Source: Candidatus Chloroheliales bacterium (GTDB taxonomy: Bacteria; Chloroflexota; Chloroflexia; QHBQ01). Taken from it: a DNA stretch of 16,524 nucleotides. Below, one piece after another: positions 1 to 4,840 of this stretch. The notes beneath the pieces are model-generated. The model was not told the DNA's origin. It saw only the letters and a program-made list of their open reading frames with translations, and searched no databases. A program made the translations under genes and the position numbers. The stretch lies in assembly GCA_003243865.1 (NCBI GenBank), contig QHBQ01000451.1, positions 1 through 16,524 of the forward strand, read 5' to 3'. Each line of letters begins with the position of its first letter. Within the stretch, counting starts at the first letter, position 1.

Positions 1-2
1 AC

Positions 3-176
3 GATGAAGAGCTAGGCCGAGCGCTTGACCTCATCCGCGAACGGATCAAGGCCGTAAGCAGTAGCCCAGCAAGAATGAGTAGGCCGCCTCACCTAAGCAG
101 TGGGGCGGCCTTTGTTTTGTCTGTCTGGATCGCTACTCCGGTTTGGAGATATTCATCACATCATAGATGGTCTTGA
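3..176 (+). CDS. 3' end of an unidentified gene (partial, uncertain)
   Basis: The frame beginning at base 3 is open from the window edge and reads DEELGRALDLIRERIKAV, which looks like a natural amphipathic C-terminal helix, before becoming low in coding character after about base 75. The other two plus frames have early stops (tag at 13-15, tga at 5-7). The first stop in this frame is tga at 174-176, but an intrinsic terminator lies at 81-119. A normal gene should therefore end before about base 80. Either the tail really reads through the hairpin, or there is a frameshift, or the true gene ended at base 7 or 15. The family cannot be named from about 20 residues. If the stop at 174-176 is right, the gene overlaps the convergent TPR gene by about 44 bases. 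Confidence 0.3.
   Translation, partial: DEELGRALDLIRERIKAVSSSPARMSRPPHLSSGAAFVLSVWIATPVWRYSSHHRWS
81..119 (+). terminator. Intrinsic terminator
   Basis: A 10-bp stem (81-90 with 102-111, arms AGGCCGCCTC and GGGGCGGCCT, one G-T wobble) encloses an 11-nt loop and is followed by a T-rich run (TTTGTTTTG). The run is on the plus strand, so it ends transcription entering from the left edge. The minus-strand reading has no comparable T tract. Confidence 0.8.
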
Positions 177-1503
177 TTTCGCCGGTGCTTGGGTAAGGGG
201 GTAGCTCAAGCTCGCGCAGCAGCGATATCGCTTCCTCAACCGCAGCAAACGCTTTGGCATAGGTGCGCGGGTTGGGTTCCGCTTTATCCTGCTCCAGCAG
301 CATGATCGCATAATCCTGCCAGGCAATCGCCAACTCATAGTAGGTCAGGTGGCCGCCCTCAATGGCTTGCTGGAAGTGACGTTCCGCCGCAGCCGAGTTC
401 CCGGCTGCGGCTTCAAGCAGGGCTTCGGCGTAGTGAACAATGGCTAGCTTTCTGCCCTCGGCATCGTCACTGTGTGTTTCCTTAAACGATTGCAGCAGGC
501 TGGTGGCGCGCTCGTGGTCTCCTTGTTTGAGATGGTAGACAATCAGTTGCAGCACCGCCTCTTTTCTGAGAAAGGGGCTGTCAGTTGCGGCATGGAGGGC
601 TTTCAGTGTATAGTCGAGCCAGGCGTGCTGGTCATCCTGCTGCCGCCTCAGCTCGGCGAGGTAAGCCATCACTTCCTCGGTAACGATGCGGTTGCCAGTG
701 TGCTGCACCAGGGCATGGGCCTCGCGCAGGTAAACCCCCGCTTGCTCAAGATCGCCATGCTTAAGGTAGACGGCACCCACCTGACTAACCACCAGGGAGC
801 GGGTGTTGAGGTCTTCAATCGCCCCAGCCAGCGCCAACGCCTCAGCGGCGTATTCGAGCGCCAGCTTGTAAGGGCCATAGTTGGAATGTAGCCAGGCGAG
901 GTTGGTGTACGCCTGGGCCAGGGCCACGGGGCTAGCTCGCTCTGCCGACGCCTTCCCCAGATTGTAGCAGGCTATCGCCCGGCTGATCTCCCCCTGAGTG
1001 ATGTAGATACTACCCATATTGTTGATCGCTTTGGTGGCAATGTCGTATGCCTGCGCCTGGGTGGCTACCTCGCTGCTGCGCTGATAGTAAGCAAGCGCGG
1101 CAGCAGTCTGGCCGTGATGGTGTTGGCTAATGTAGCCAAGCTTGTTGAGGATATCCGCCAGCAGCGCCCTGCCCTGGTTATGGCCTTCCAACAACGCCAG
1201 AGCCGTTTGCAACTCCTCATCGGCCTGCCCCATCTCGCCCTGATTGTAGTAGACCGTACTCTGTAGCCAGCAGGCTTGGGCGCGGAGTAGGGGATACTGC
1301 TCATCCTGCGCCAGGCCTGGAGCGGCCAGTTCGCGGTTAGCCTGCTCCAGGCTGGCGGCGGCAAGCTCGTAATCGCCCTTATTGACGTTAGCTTCGGCAT
1401 TTGTGAGGTGATAATGGGCATCGGTAAGGCCCAGCGCCGCGCCACAACTCTCACAGTCGCGCTCCCCATTCAAGTTCTCAGCCCCACACTTCACGCAGCG
1501 CAT
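133..1503 (-). CDS. Zinc-ribbon / tetratricopeptide-repeat protein
   Basis: 456 residues. The first 20 residues form a zinc ribbon: C3-x2-C6 and C17-x2-C20 around a short turn (MRCVKCGAE ... CESCGA). From about residue 27 to 435 the protein is almost entirely TPR-like helix pairs, with recognisable G-x2-x2-A and A-x3-Y/F positions such as NNMGSIYITQGEISRAIACY and AQAYTNLAWLHSNYGPYKLALEY. There is no signal peptide, membrane segment, kinase, ATPase or helix-turn-helix domain, so it is probably a cytoplasmic protein-binding scaffold or regulator; the partner is unknown. ATG start with an AAAGGG SD about 8 nt upstream, and a good promoter 58 nt further up. It lies downstream of, and in the same orientation as, the two small peptide genes, but has its own promoter. 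RRNPP-type peptide receptors also use TPRs, but usually with an HTH. Confidence 0.85.
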   Translation of the reverse strand: MRCVKCGAENLNGERDCESCGAALGLTDAHYHLTNAEANVNKGDYELAAASLEQANRELAAPGLAQDEQYPLLRAQACWLQSTVYYNQGEMGQADEELQTALALLEGHNQGRALLADILNKLGYISQHHHGQTAAALAYYQRSSEVATQAQAYDIATKAINNMGSIYITQGEISRAIACYNLGKASAERASPVALAQAYTNLAWLHSNYGPYKLALEYAAEALALAGAIEDLNTRSLVVSQVGAVYLKHGDLEQAGVYLREAHALVQHTGNRIVTEEVMAYLAELRRQQDDQHAWLDYTLKALHAATDSPFLRKEAVLQLIVYHLKQGDHERATSLLQSFKETHSDDAEGRKLAIVHYAEALLEAAAGNSAAAERHFQQAIEGGHLTYYELAIAWQDYAIMLLEQDKAEPNPRTYAKAFAAVEEAISLLRELELPPYPSTGEIKTIYDVMNISKPE

Positions 1504-1560
1504 TGCACTACCCTTTCACGATCTGAAACGCAGCAAACCAAATCAGTATTACACAAATGG

Positions 1561-1589
1561 ATTATACCTCTAACGTTGCAGATTTGCAA
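1561..1589 (-). promoter_or_regulatory. Promoter of the TPR gene
   Basis: On the minus strand TTGCAA (1584-1589), a 17-nt spacer and a perfect TATAAT (1561-1566) precede the TPR start codon by about 57 nt. This makes the TPR gene an independent transcription unit, even if read-through from the peptide genes also occurs. Confidence 0.7.
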
Positions 1590-1623
1590 GCGACGCTCAA
1601 ATTAGCGGGCAGGGCGCGCAGCG

Positions 1624-1666
1624 ACCCCCAGAGTAGCGCTACATCTTCAGGCGCTACTCTGGGGGT
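1624..1666. repeat. Perfect 16-bp inverted repeat (hairpin)
   Basis: Arms 1624-1639 (ACCCCCAGAGTAGCGC) and 1651-1666 are exact reverse complements around an 11-nt spacer. No T tract follows on either strand, so it is not a canonical intrinsic terminator. It lies between the peptide genes and the TPR promoter and could be a processed 3' end, an attenuating structure or a repeat remnant. Confidence 0.75.
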
Positions 1667-1716
1667 GCGAGGAATGATCTAATATCAATCAGCCAAGTTG
1701 ATGCTGTATTTCTATA

Positions 1717-1738
1717 GGGGCGGACCGTTGTTCGCCCC
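1717..1738. repeat. Short GGGGCG...CGCCCC hairpin, 3' of the peptide genes
   Basis: GGGGCGGA (1717-1724) pairs with TTCGCCCC (1731-1738), one G-T wobble, with a 6-nt loop. It belongs to the same general class as the GGGCGCA hairpins elsewhere in the window (2220, 2878, 12657, 12699). It lies about 35 nt past the stop of the second-transcribed peptide gene and may help stabilise or end that transcript. Confidence 0.5.
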
Positions 1739-1773
1739 AGCCCAATTTACCGCATCACCCAGCGCACTTGGTA

Positions 1774-1881
1774 TTACCACCAGGTGGGAGGCGGGTTCTG
1801 GATGCCCCCCGCAACTGCTATGACCAATGCAAGTACCAGCGCAGCCAGGCGGCTAGCTAGCATAATGGTAGTGTCTTTCAC
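1774..1881 (-). CDS. 35-residue exported or membrane micropeptide, copy A (NPPPTWW tail)
   Basis: GTG start (1879-1881) with a GGAG-type SD 9 nt upstream; TAA stop at 1774-1776. The N-terminus MKDTTIMLASR is weakly basic, residues 12-24 are a hydrophobic helix, and the end is GGIQNPPPTWW. An Ala-Val-Ala at 22-24 would suit signal peptidase I, releasing about 11 residues, but a membrane-retained form is equally possible. It is 26/35 identical to copy B immediately upstream; differences are confined to residues 3, 6 and 17-28, while both ends are invariant. That pattern, the two good SDs and the shared strong promoter argue for a real selected gene pair. I do not recognise the family. Candidates are a secreted signal peptide, a RiPP-like precursor or a small membrane toxin. 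Confidence 0.75.
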   Translation of the reverse strand: MKDTTIMLASRLAALVLALVIAVAGGIQNPPPTWW

Positions 1882-1936
1882 CTTATTTTTCTCCTTTCCC
1901 CAAGAGTTCTAGCTCCGAGGGATGACCTAACCAACA

Positions 1937-2044
1937 TTACCACCAGGTGGGAGGTGGGTTCAGGATGCCCGCCTCGATCGCCATGGCCAATGCAAATACC
2001 AGCGCGGCCAGGCGACTAGCTAGCATAAGAGTTGTATTTTTCAC
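1937..2044 (-). CDS. 35-residue exported or membrane micropeptide, copy B (NPPPTWW tail)
   Basis: GTG start (2042-2044) with a perfect AGGAGG SD (2053-2058) 8 nt upstream; TAA stop at 1937-1939. It has the same architecture as copy A: MKNTTLMLASR, a hydrophobic core at residues 12-23, then AGILNPPPTWW. Here the residue before the presumed cleavage zone is Glu24, so the AxA site of copy A is not conserved. It is the promoter-proximal member of a tandem pair, with 55 nt between its stop and the start of copy A; the promoter lies at 2156-2184, giving a leader of about 105 nt. Both copies end directly after Trp-Trp, so the C-terminus is the most constrained part and is probably the functional end. 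Function unknown. Confidence 0.75.
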   Translation of the reverse strand: MKNTTLMLASRLAALVFALAMAIEAGILNPPPTWW

Positions 2045-2155
2045 CTTATTTTCCTCCTTTCCTCAAAGATTTTTGTGCCGAGGCAGGCCTTCGGTAGTAT
2101 GTTAAGCGGTTCTAAGAAAGAATTACCAAGAAGCGAGGGTTGCCCTGACTGATAC

Positions 2156-2184
2156 ATCATAGCACATAATAAACCGTTTGTCAA
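2156..2184 (-). promoter_or_regulatory. Strong promoter of the micropeptide pair
   Basis: On the minus strand a perfect TTGACA (2179-2184), a 17-nt spacer and TATGAT (2156-2161) preceded by TGC (extended -10). The predicted start of transcription is near 2149. No other open frame lies between it and copy B. Confidence 0.8.
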
Positions 2185-2193
2185 ACGGCTTAT
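2169..2193. promoter_or_regulatory. Operator-like palindrome over the -35 box
   Basis: 25 bp centred on base 2181 with 11 of 12 pairs matching; the core CCGTTTG-T-CAAACGG is perfect. It overlaps the TTGACA and part of the spacer, which is where a repressor would block polymerase. Size and symmetry resemble TetR-type operators, but no TetR gene is in the window. The regulator is unknown. Confidence 0.6.
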
Positions 2194-2219
2194 AAATGGT
2201 AGGAGTTACGCAGTTAAGC

Positions 2220-2272
2220 AGGGCGCACTTCAATGCGCCCCTACGGGAAACAGGTTCAATTGCCTGTGCAAC
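2220..2272 (+). repeat. Dispersed hairpin repeat, copy downstream of the RHH-like gene
   Basis: GGGCGCA (2221-2227) and TGCGCCC (2234-2240) form a 7-bp hairpin. It is followed by CTACGGGAAACA and a tail containing TTGCCTGTGCAA. The same 50-nt block, roughly three quarters identical, recurs in direct orientation at 2878-2930, on the other side of the gene at 2385-2843. Confidence 0.65.
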
Positions 2273-2327
2273 TGAGTAAGTCCTCAATGATACCAATTCG
2301 CTTTGATGACGCTGCAATGAGCACACA

Positions 2328-2361
2328 AAAACGAGGCTGAACCAGCGTTCAGCCTCGTTTT
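2328..2361 (-). terminator. Intrinsic terminator (bidirectional) after the RHH-like gene
   Basis: Perfect 14-bp stem AAAACGAGGCTGAA (2328-2341) with its complement at 2348-2361 and a 6-nt loop. An A tract on one side and a T tract on the other allow termination in both directions. It lies 24 nt past the stop of the gene at 2385-2843. Confidence 0.9.
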
Positions 2362-2384
2362 ATAGGAGCATTGATATGCGGAAC

Positions 2385-2843
2385 TTAGATGTCCAAGCCG
2401 TGTACCGTTGCCACATCAATCATGAGCCGGGCGTAGGTAATGCTAGCAGCGTAGACGAAGGCGGACAAGGACAACTCGCCACGTGCCTGGTTGACTAGCT
2501 GCCTCTGCTCTGCATCGGTAAATACTACGTCGAATCGGGCTTCCACCTCGCGCCCCTCGCTGCGCCATGCCCCACGGCGAGGAATGGAAACACCATGGTG
2601 GAAGTTTGGTTGACGCAGCTTGAGCCGGGCTACCCACCAGGCGGCCTGGCGGCAGAACGGCTGGCGGTCTAGTGTTCCCCTTGCGCGATCAAGCAATGCG
2701 AGTTCATCCTCAGTGAAATGTACCTCGGTGCGGGCTCGCGTTACGTTGCTGCCTTCATTGGTCATGGCAGATGTTCCTGGCCGAGAATACGCTGACTCGC
2801 TACCAGAACCTCCTCGCACTGCGTTGCTGCCTTCATTGCTCAT
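2385..2843 (-). CDS. Protein with two tandem ribbon-helix-helix-like repeats
   Basis: 152 residues. Residues 39-76 and 102-140 are two copies of the same fold pattern: a short beta strand (TEVHFT and FDVVFT), then E/D-x-E-x2-L-x3-ARG-x-L, then a second helix ending in A-x3-ARL. This resembles the MetJ/Arc or MobC-like RHH pattern, in which two chains normally pair; here both halves would be in one chain. A DNA-binding role is therefore inferred, not proven. There is no partner toxin gene. Residues 1-26 and 27 onward begin alike (MSNEGSN and MTNEGSN) because the 5' end is duplicated at DNA level. The first ATG has the better SD (AAGGAG, 9 nt); an internal start at M27 (2765) is possible. The gene ends at a strong terminator and is bracketed by direct repeats. 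Confidence 0.65.
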   Translation of the reverse strand: MSNEGSNAVRGGSGSESAYSRPGTSAMTNEGSNVTRARTEVHFTEDELALLDRARGTLDRQPFCRQAAWWVARLKLRQPNFHHGVSIPRRGAWRSEGREVEARFDVVFTDAEQRQLVNQARGELSLSAFVYAASITYARLMIDVATVHGLDI

Positions 2844-2877
2844 GTCGGTCTGCTCCTTGCCTCTCTAGCACTTTGCT

Positions 2878-2930
2878 AGGGTGCACGTCAGTGCGCCCCT
2901 ACGGAAACAAAGTAAATCGCCTGCACAGCC
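2878..2930 (+). repeat. Dispersed hairpin repeat, copy upstream of the RHH-like gene
   Basis: GGGTGCAC (2879-2886) pairs with GTGCGCCC (2891-2898), one T-G wobble and a 4-nt loop. It is followed by CTACGGAAACA and a tail containing CGCCTGCACAG, matching the copy at 2220-2272 in direct orientation. The rest of 2931-3030 is AT-rich with no gene; a possible extended -10 for the RHH-like gene (TGCTATCAT on the minus strand, near 2970-2978) lacks a good -35. Confidence 0.6.
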
Positions 2931-3030
2931 TAAAAATGCTACTGTAATATTAACGCATTGTTGATAGAAATGATAGCAGTACTTCCTTCCTGTTTTTGGT
3001 ATAGTACTTTAGGAGCCAGCAATTCCTGAA

Positions 3031-3066
3031 TAAAAGAAACGAGGCGCACTCATTTGTGCGCCCCGT
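3031..3066 (-). terminator. Terminator of the VPQTG surface-protein gene
   Basis: An 11-bp stem with one mismatch, ACGAGGCGCAC (3039-3049) with GTGCGCCCCGT (3056-3066) and a 6-nt loop. On the minus strand it is followed by TTTCTTTTA. It lies 26 nt past the stop at 3092. The stem core belongs to the same hairpin class as the dispersed repeats. Confidence 0.75.
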
Positions 3067-3091
3067 CTATTTATGCCCCCCATCTTCTGTA

Positions 3092-3823
3092 CTACCGACG
3101 CTCCAGGCGTGAGCTACGCAGGTAGCGCATCCCCAGCAACACTGCAATCAGCACTAGCACCACGATTATCGGGAACTCCGCGCCGGTCTGCGGCACACTG
3201 CCGCCAGTGTTCGGTTGCTGGCCGGGGCGACCGCTGGAAGGTGTTGCGGTTGGTGCCGCAGTACCGCTATGGGTCGCCTGCACGCGGATGACCCACTGGT
3301 CGAGCTGGTCATCGTCCACAACCTGAGTGGTGCGGGTGCGGAAGATGAGCAGATCCTTGTCAGCCGAGCCAACGGGTAGCTGCAAGCCGGTACTGAACAG
3401 CGGGCCAGCGGCCTTGAACTTCGCGTAATTAGGCCAGGCGGTGTTCACCGCGCCCCAGTTGATGCAATCCACCACCGCGCCCTTGTCGTCAACCACGCAG
3501 ACAAGGTCGGCATCGTGGGCAACCCCACCGCTCTGCGTCCAGTGCGGCAACTCGCTCGCGCCTATCCGCAACGTCAGCGATGGCTTTAGCTCACGGCTGA
3601 AGTTGTCGCACACCTTGCTGCTGCAAATCTGCCATGAGGTCATCGAGATCGGGTTGGCCGTATCGTTCGATAGCTCCACATACTCGCTGCTGACCGTGGC
3701 TGACACCTTCACGGTTGCCAGTAGCACCGTTGATGACGCGGCAGAGGTACGCATCGCCGGGAGCAGCAACAAGCCGCCCAGCACGATGAGGGCTACCAAC
3801 CCCGCAACAGTTTGTCTCCGCAT
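3092..3823 (-). CDS. Cell-surface protein with lamin-tail-like domain and VPQTG anchor
   Basis: 243 residues from the chosen ATG (3821-3823), which has an AAAGGAGG SD 10 nt upstream; the frame is open further up but without SD, and the start gives a clean signal peptide. Order: signal peptide about 1-29 (MRRQTVAGLVALIVLGG ... SAAS); a lamin-tail (LTD)-like beta domain about 38-165, with EYVELSNDTANPISMTSW and a DCINWG strand typical of LTDs; a Pro/Thr/Ser/Gly-rich stalk about 186-209; the sorting-type motif VPQTG at 210-214; a hydrophobic helix about 217-232; and a basic tail RYLRSSRLERR. It should be exported and held at the surface by a sortase-like transpeptidase or by its C-terminal helix. 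Four Cys (67, 72, 109, 120) could form two disulfides. Ligand unknown. It has its own promoter and terminator. Confidence 0.75.
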   Translation of the reverse strand: MRRQTVAGLVALIVLGGLLLLPAMRTSAASSTVLLATVKVSATVSSEYVELSNDTANPISMTSWQICSSKVCDNFSRELKPSLTLRIGASELPHWTQSGGVAHDADLVCVVDDKGAVVDCINWGAVNTAWPNYAKFKAAGPLFSTGLQLPVGSADKDLLIFRTRTTQVVDDDQLDQWVIRVQATHSGTAAPTATPSSGRPGQQPNTGGSVPQTGAEFPIIVVLVLIAVLLGMRYLRSSRLERR

Positions 3824-3909
3824 GGTATAACCGCCTCCTTTCGTACTGGGAACCCTGGCCTTTGCTGATGAGGGTGGGGCTTGCTCGTCGCTGTTGTTCT
3901 GCTGAACAT

Positions 3910-3938
3910 AATGTAGCATAAAATCCGCTGGCTGTCAA
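3910..3938 (-). promoter_or_regulatory. Promoter of the VPQTG surface-protein gene
   Basis: On the minus strand TTGACA (3933-3938), a 17-nt spacer and TACATT (3910-3915) preceded by TGC. A second TTGACA lies 12 bp further upstream (3945-3950). The predicted leader is about 80 nt, consistent with the internal ATG at 3823 and not with the upstream one at 3919. Confidence 0.75.
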
Positions 3939-4004
3939 TACTTATGTCAAGGATGTGGATAACTTGGCTTGGTTGCGCGGGATAGTTAACGATATTGCGA
4001 TCAG

Positions 4005-4013
4005 TGGTATAAT
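4005..4013 (+). promoter_or_regulatory. Extended -10 promoter of the OsmC-family gene
   Basis: TGGTATAAT, a perfect -10 (4008-4013) with the TGn extension. The -35 is weak (TTAACG about 16 nt up). The expected transcription start near 4020 leaves a leader of about 46 nt before the TTG at 4066. Confidence 0.65.
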
Positions 4014-4065
4014 CATCAAGGCAAGTTCAGCAACGGGCGCAAGCCGCCCGACAAGGAGGCAAATC

Positions 4066-4509
4066 TTGGCAACCGTACACGCCAACGTGCAACTGATCCG
4101 TGAGATGGAGTTTCGGGGCCGCGCCCCCAACGGGCATGAGCTGACAATTGATACAAGCGCCGACCATGGCGGCCACGCGCTCGGCCTTGAGCCGCTCGAC
4201 CTGGTGCTGCTCGCGCTGGGCGGCTGCATCGGTCTGGACGTAATCAGCATCATGCGCAAGAAGCGTCAAGAAGTAACCAACTACGATGTGCGCATCACCG
4301 CCGAGCAGTCGGATGAGCATCCCCGCGTCTACACCCGCATCGAGCTTGAGCACGTGGTCGCTGGGCGCAATATAGACGAGCAAGCGGTCGCTCGCTCGAT
4401 CGAACTGTCGGAGACAAAATACTGCCCGGTCAGCGCGATGTTGCGCAGCACGGTGCAAATCCACAACCGCTACCGCATCGTCAATGACGACGAACATCCG
4501 GTGAAGTAG
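4066..4509 (+). CDS. OsmC family protein
   Basis: 147 residues from a TTG start (4066-4068) placed 6 nt after a perfect AAGGAGG; the frame is open to 3955, but the promoter at 4005-4013 lies inside that extension. The length fits OsmC/YhfA-like proteins. Family marks are SADHGGHALGLEPLDLVLLALGGC with Cys54 on the central helix, and ETKYCPVSAML with Cys120 in the second conserved site. These two cysteines form the thiol peroxidase centre of OsmC/Ohr proteins, so reduction of organic hydroperoxides or another thiol-dependent redox role is likely, in the cytoplasm. The sequence alone does not separate OsmC, Ohr and YhfA subtypes; the DVISIMRKKRQ helix favours the YhfA-like group. No OhrR-type regulator is adjacent. 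The gene is monocistronic. Confidence 0.85.
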   Translation: MATVHANVQLIREMEFRGRAPNGHELTIDTSADHGGHALGLEPLDLVLLALGGCIGLDVISIMRKKRQEVTNYDVRITAEQSDEHPRVYTRIELEHVVAGRNIDEQAVARSIELSETKYCPVSAMLRSTVQIHNRYRIVNDDEHPVK

Positions 4510-4570
4510 CCAGCAATTAATACAGACCCGAACTTTGCAGCCAGTAAGCGAGCGGGCTGAAGCGCTACTA

Positions 4571-4641
4571 ATCCAAGCCCCCAGCGGAGTTTGGGGAGAA
4601 CCTCACCCAGCCGCAAATCCTAAGCCCCCAGCGGGGGTTTA
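4571..4641. repeat. Two direct copies of an AAGCCCCCAGCGG hairpin in a 331-nt gap
   Basis: The gap 4510-4840 holds no gene. It contains AAGCCCCCAGCGGAGTTTGGGG (near 4575-4596) and a second copy, TAAGCCCCCAGCGGGGGTTT (4621-4640), preceded in both cases by ATCC. The second copy forms a 9-bp stem with a 3-nt loop. They may end the OsmC transcript, although the T tract is poor, or may be short dispersed repeats. Confidence 0.5.
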
Positions 4642-4723
4642 GCTTGTGCCTCGCTCTGCGCTCCACAAAACCGGTCATGACTCATGTTCTCATACACAGC
4701 TAATGTAAATGCTGCCGTTTTTG

Positions 4724-4732
4724 TGTTATAAT
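4724..4732 (+). promoter_or_regulatory. Extended -10 promoter of the kinase/ATP-grasp operon
   Basis: TGTTATAAT with a perfect -10 (4727-4732); no good -35 at 17 nt. A start near 4739 gives a leader of about 100 nt before the kinase TTG. The leader contains an unused SD-like GGGAGG just after the -10. Confidence 0.6.
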
Positions 4733-4840
4733 CGGGAGGAAACTGGCACAACTCTGCGTTGGGGTGTGATTGCCTGGTGAAGGGTCCTAATTGCCGGTTT
4801 GGTAATGCTGACGTTCAGAGCTAGTAATGGGAGTTAGAGC

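Noticed and set aside
1774..2044. Peptide pair as precursors for the ATP-grasp enzymes
   Set aside because: Not rejected outright, but not claimed as a feature: the genes are 5 kb apart, on opposite strands, with separate promoters, and the tails lack the usual Ser/Thr-Asp/Glu/Lys cross-link pattern.
2123..2326. 67-codon minus-strand frame upstream of the peptide genes
   Set aside because: Runs through the promoter, the operator palindrome and a dispersed hairpin repeat; no SD.
2385..2843. RHH-like protein as the antitoxin of a toxin-antitoxin pair
   Set aside because: No adjacent frame that could be a toxin; the genes on either side have their own control signals.
2978..3008. Two AGTACT palindromes 25 bp apart with TGGTATAGT, possibly a small RNA promoter reading toward 3066
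   Set aside because: No -35, and the only hairpin downstream terminates the opposite strand better; too little to call a gene.
3824..3919. N-terminal extension of the VPQTG protein
   Set aside because: Would place the signal peptide internally; the internal ATG has AAAGGAGG, and the promoter -10 lies at 3910-3915.
4027..4497. Long open frame on the minus strand opposite the OsmC gene
   Set aside because: A mirror of the high-GC codon pattern of the OsmC gene; no SD, no family features, and the plus strand has the conserved cysteine motifs.
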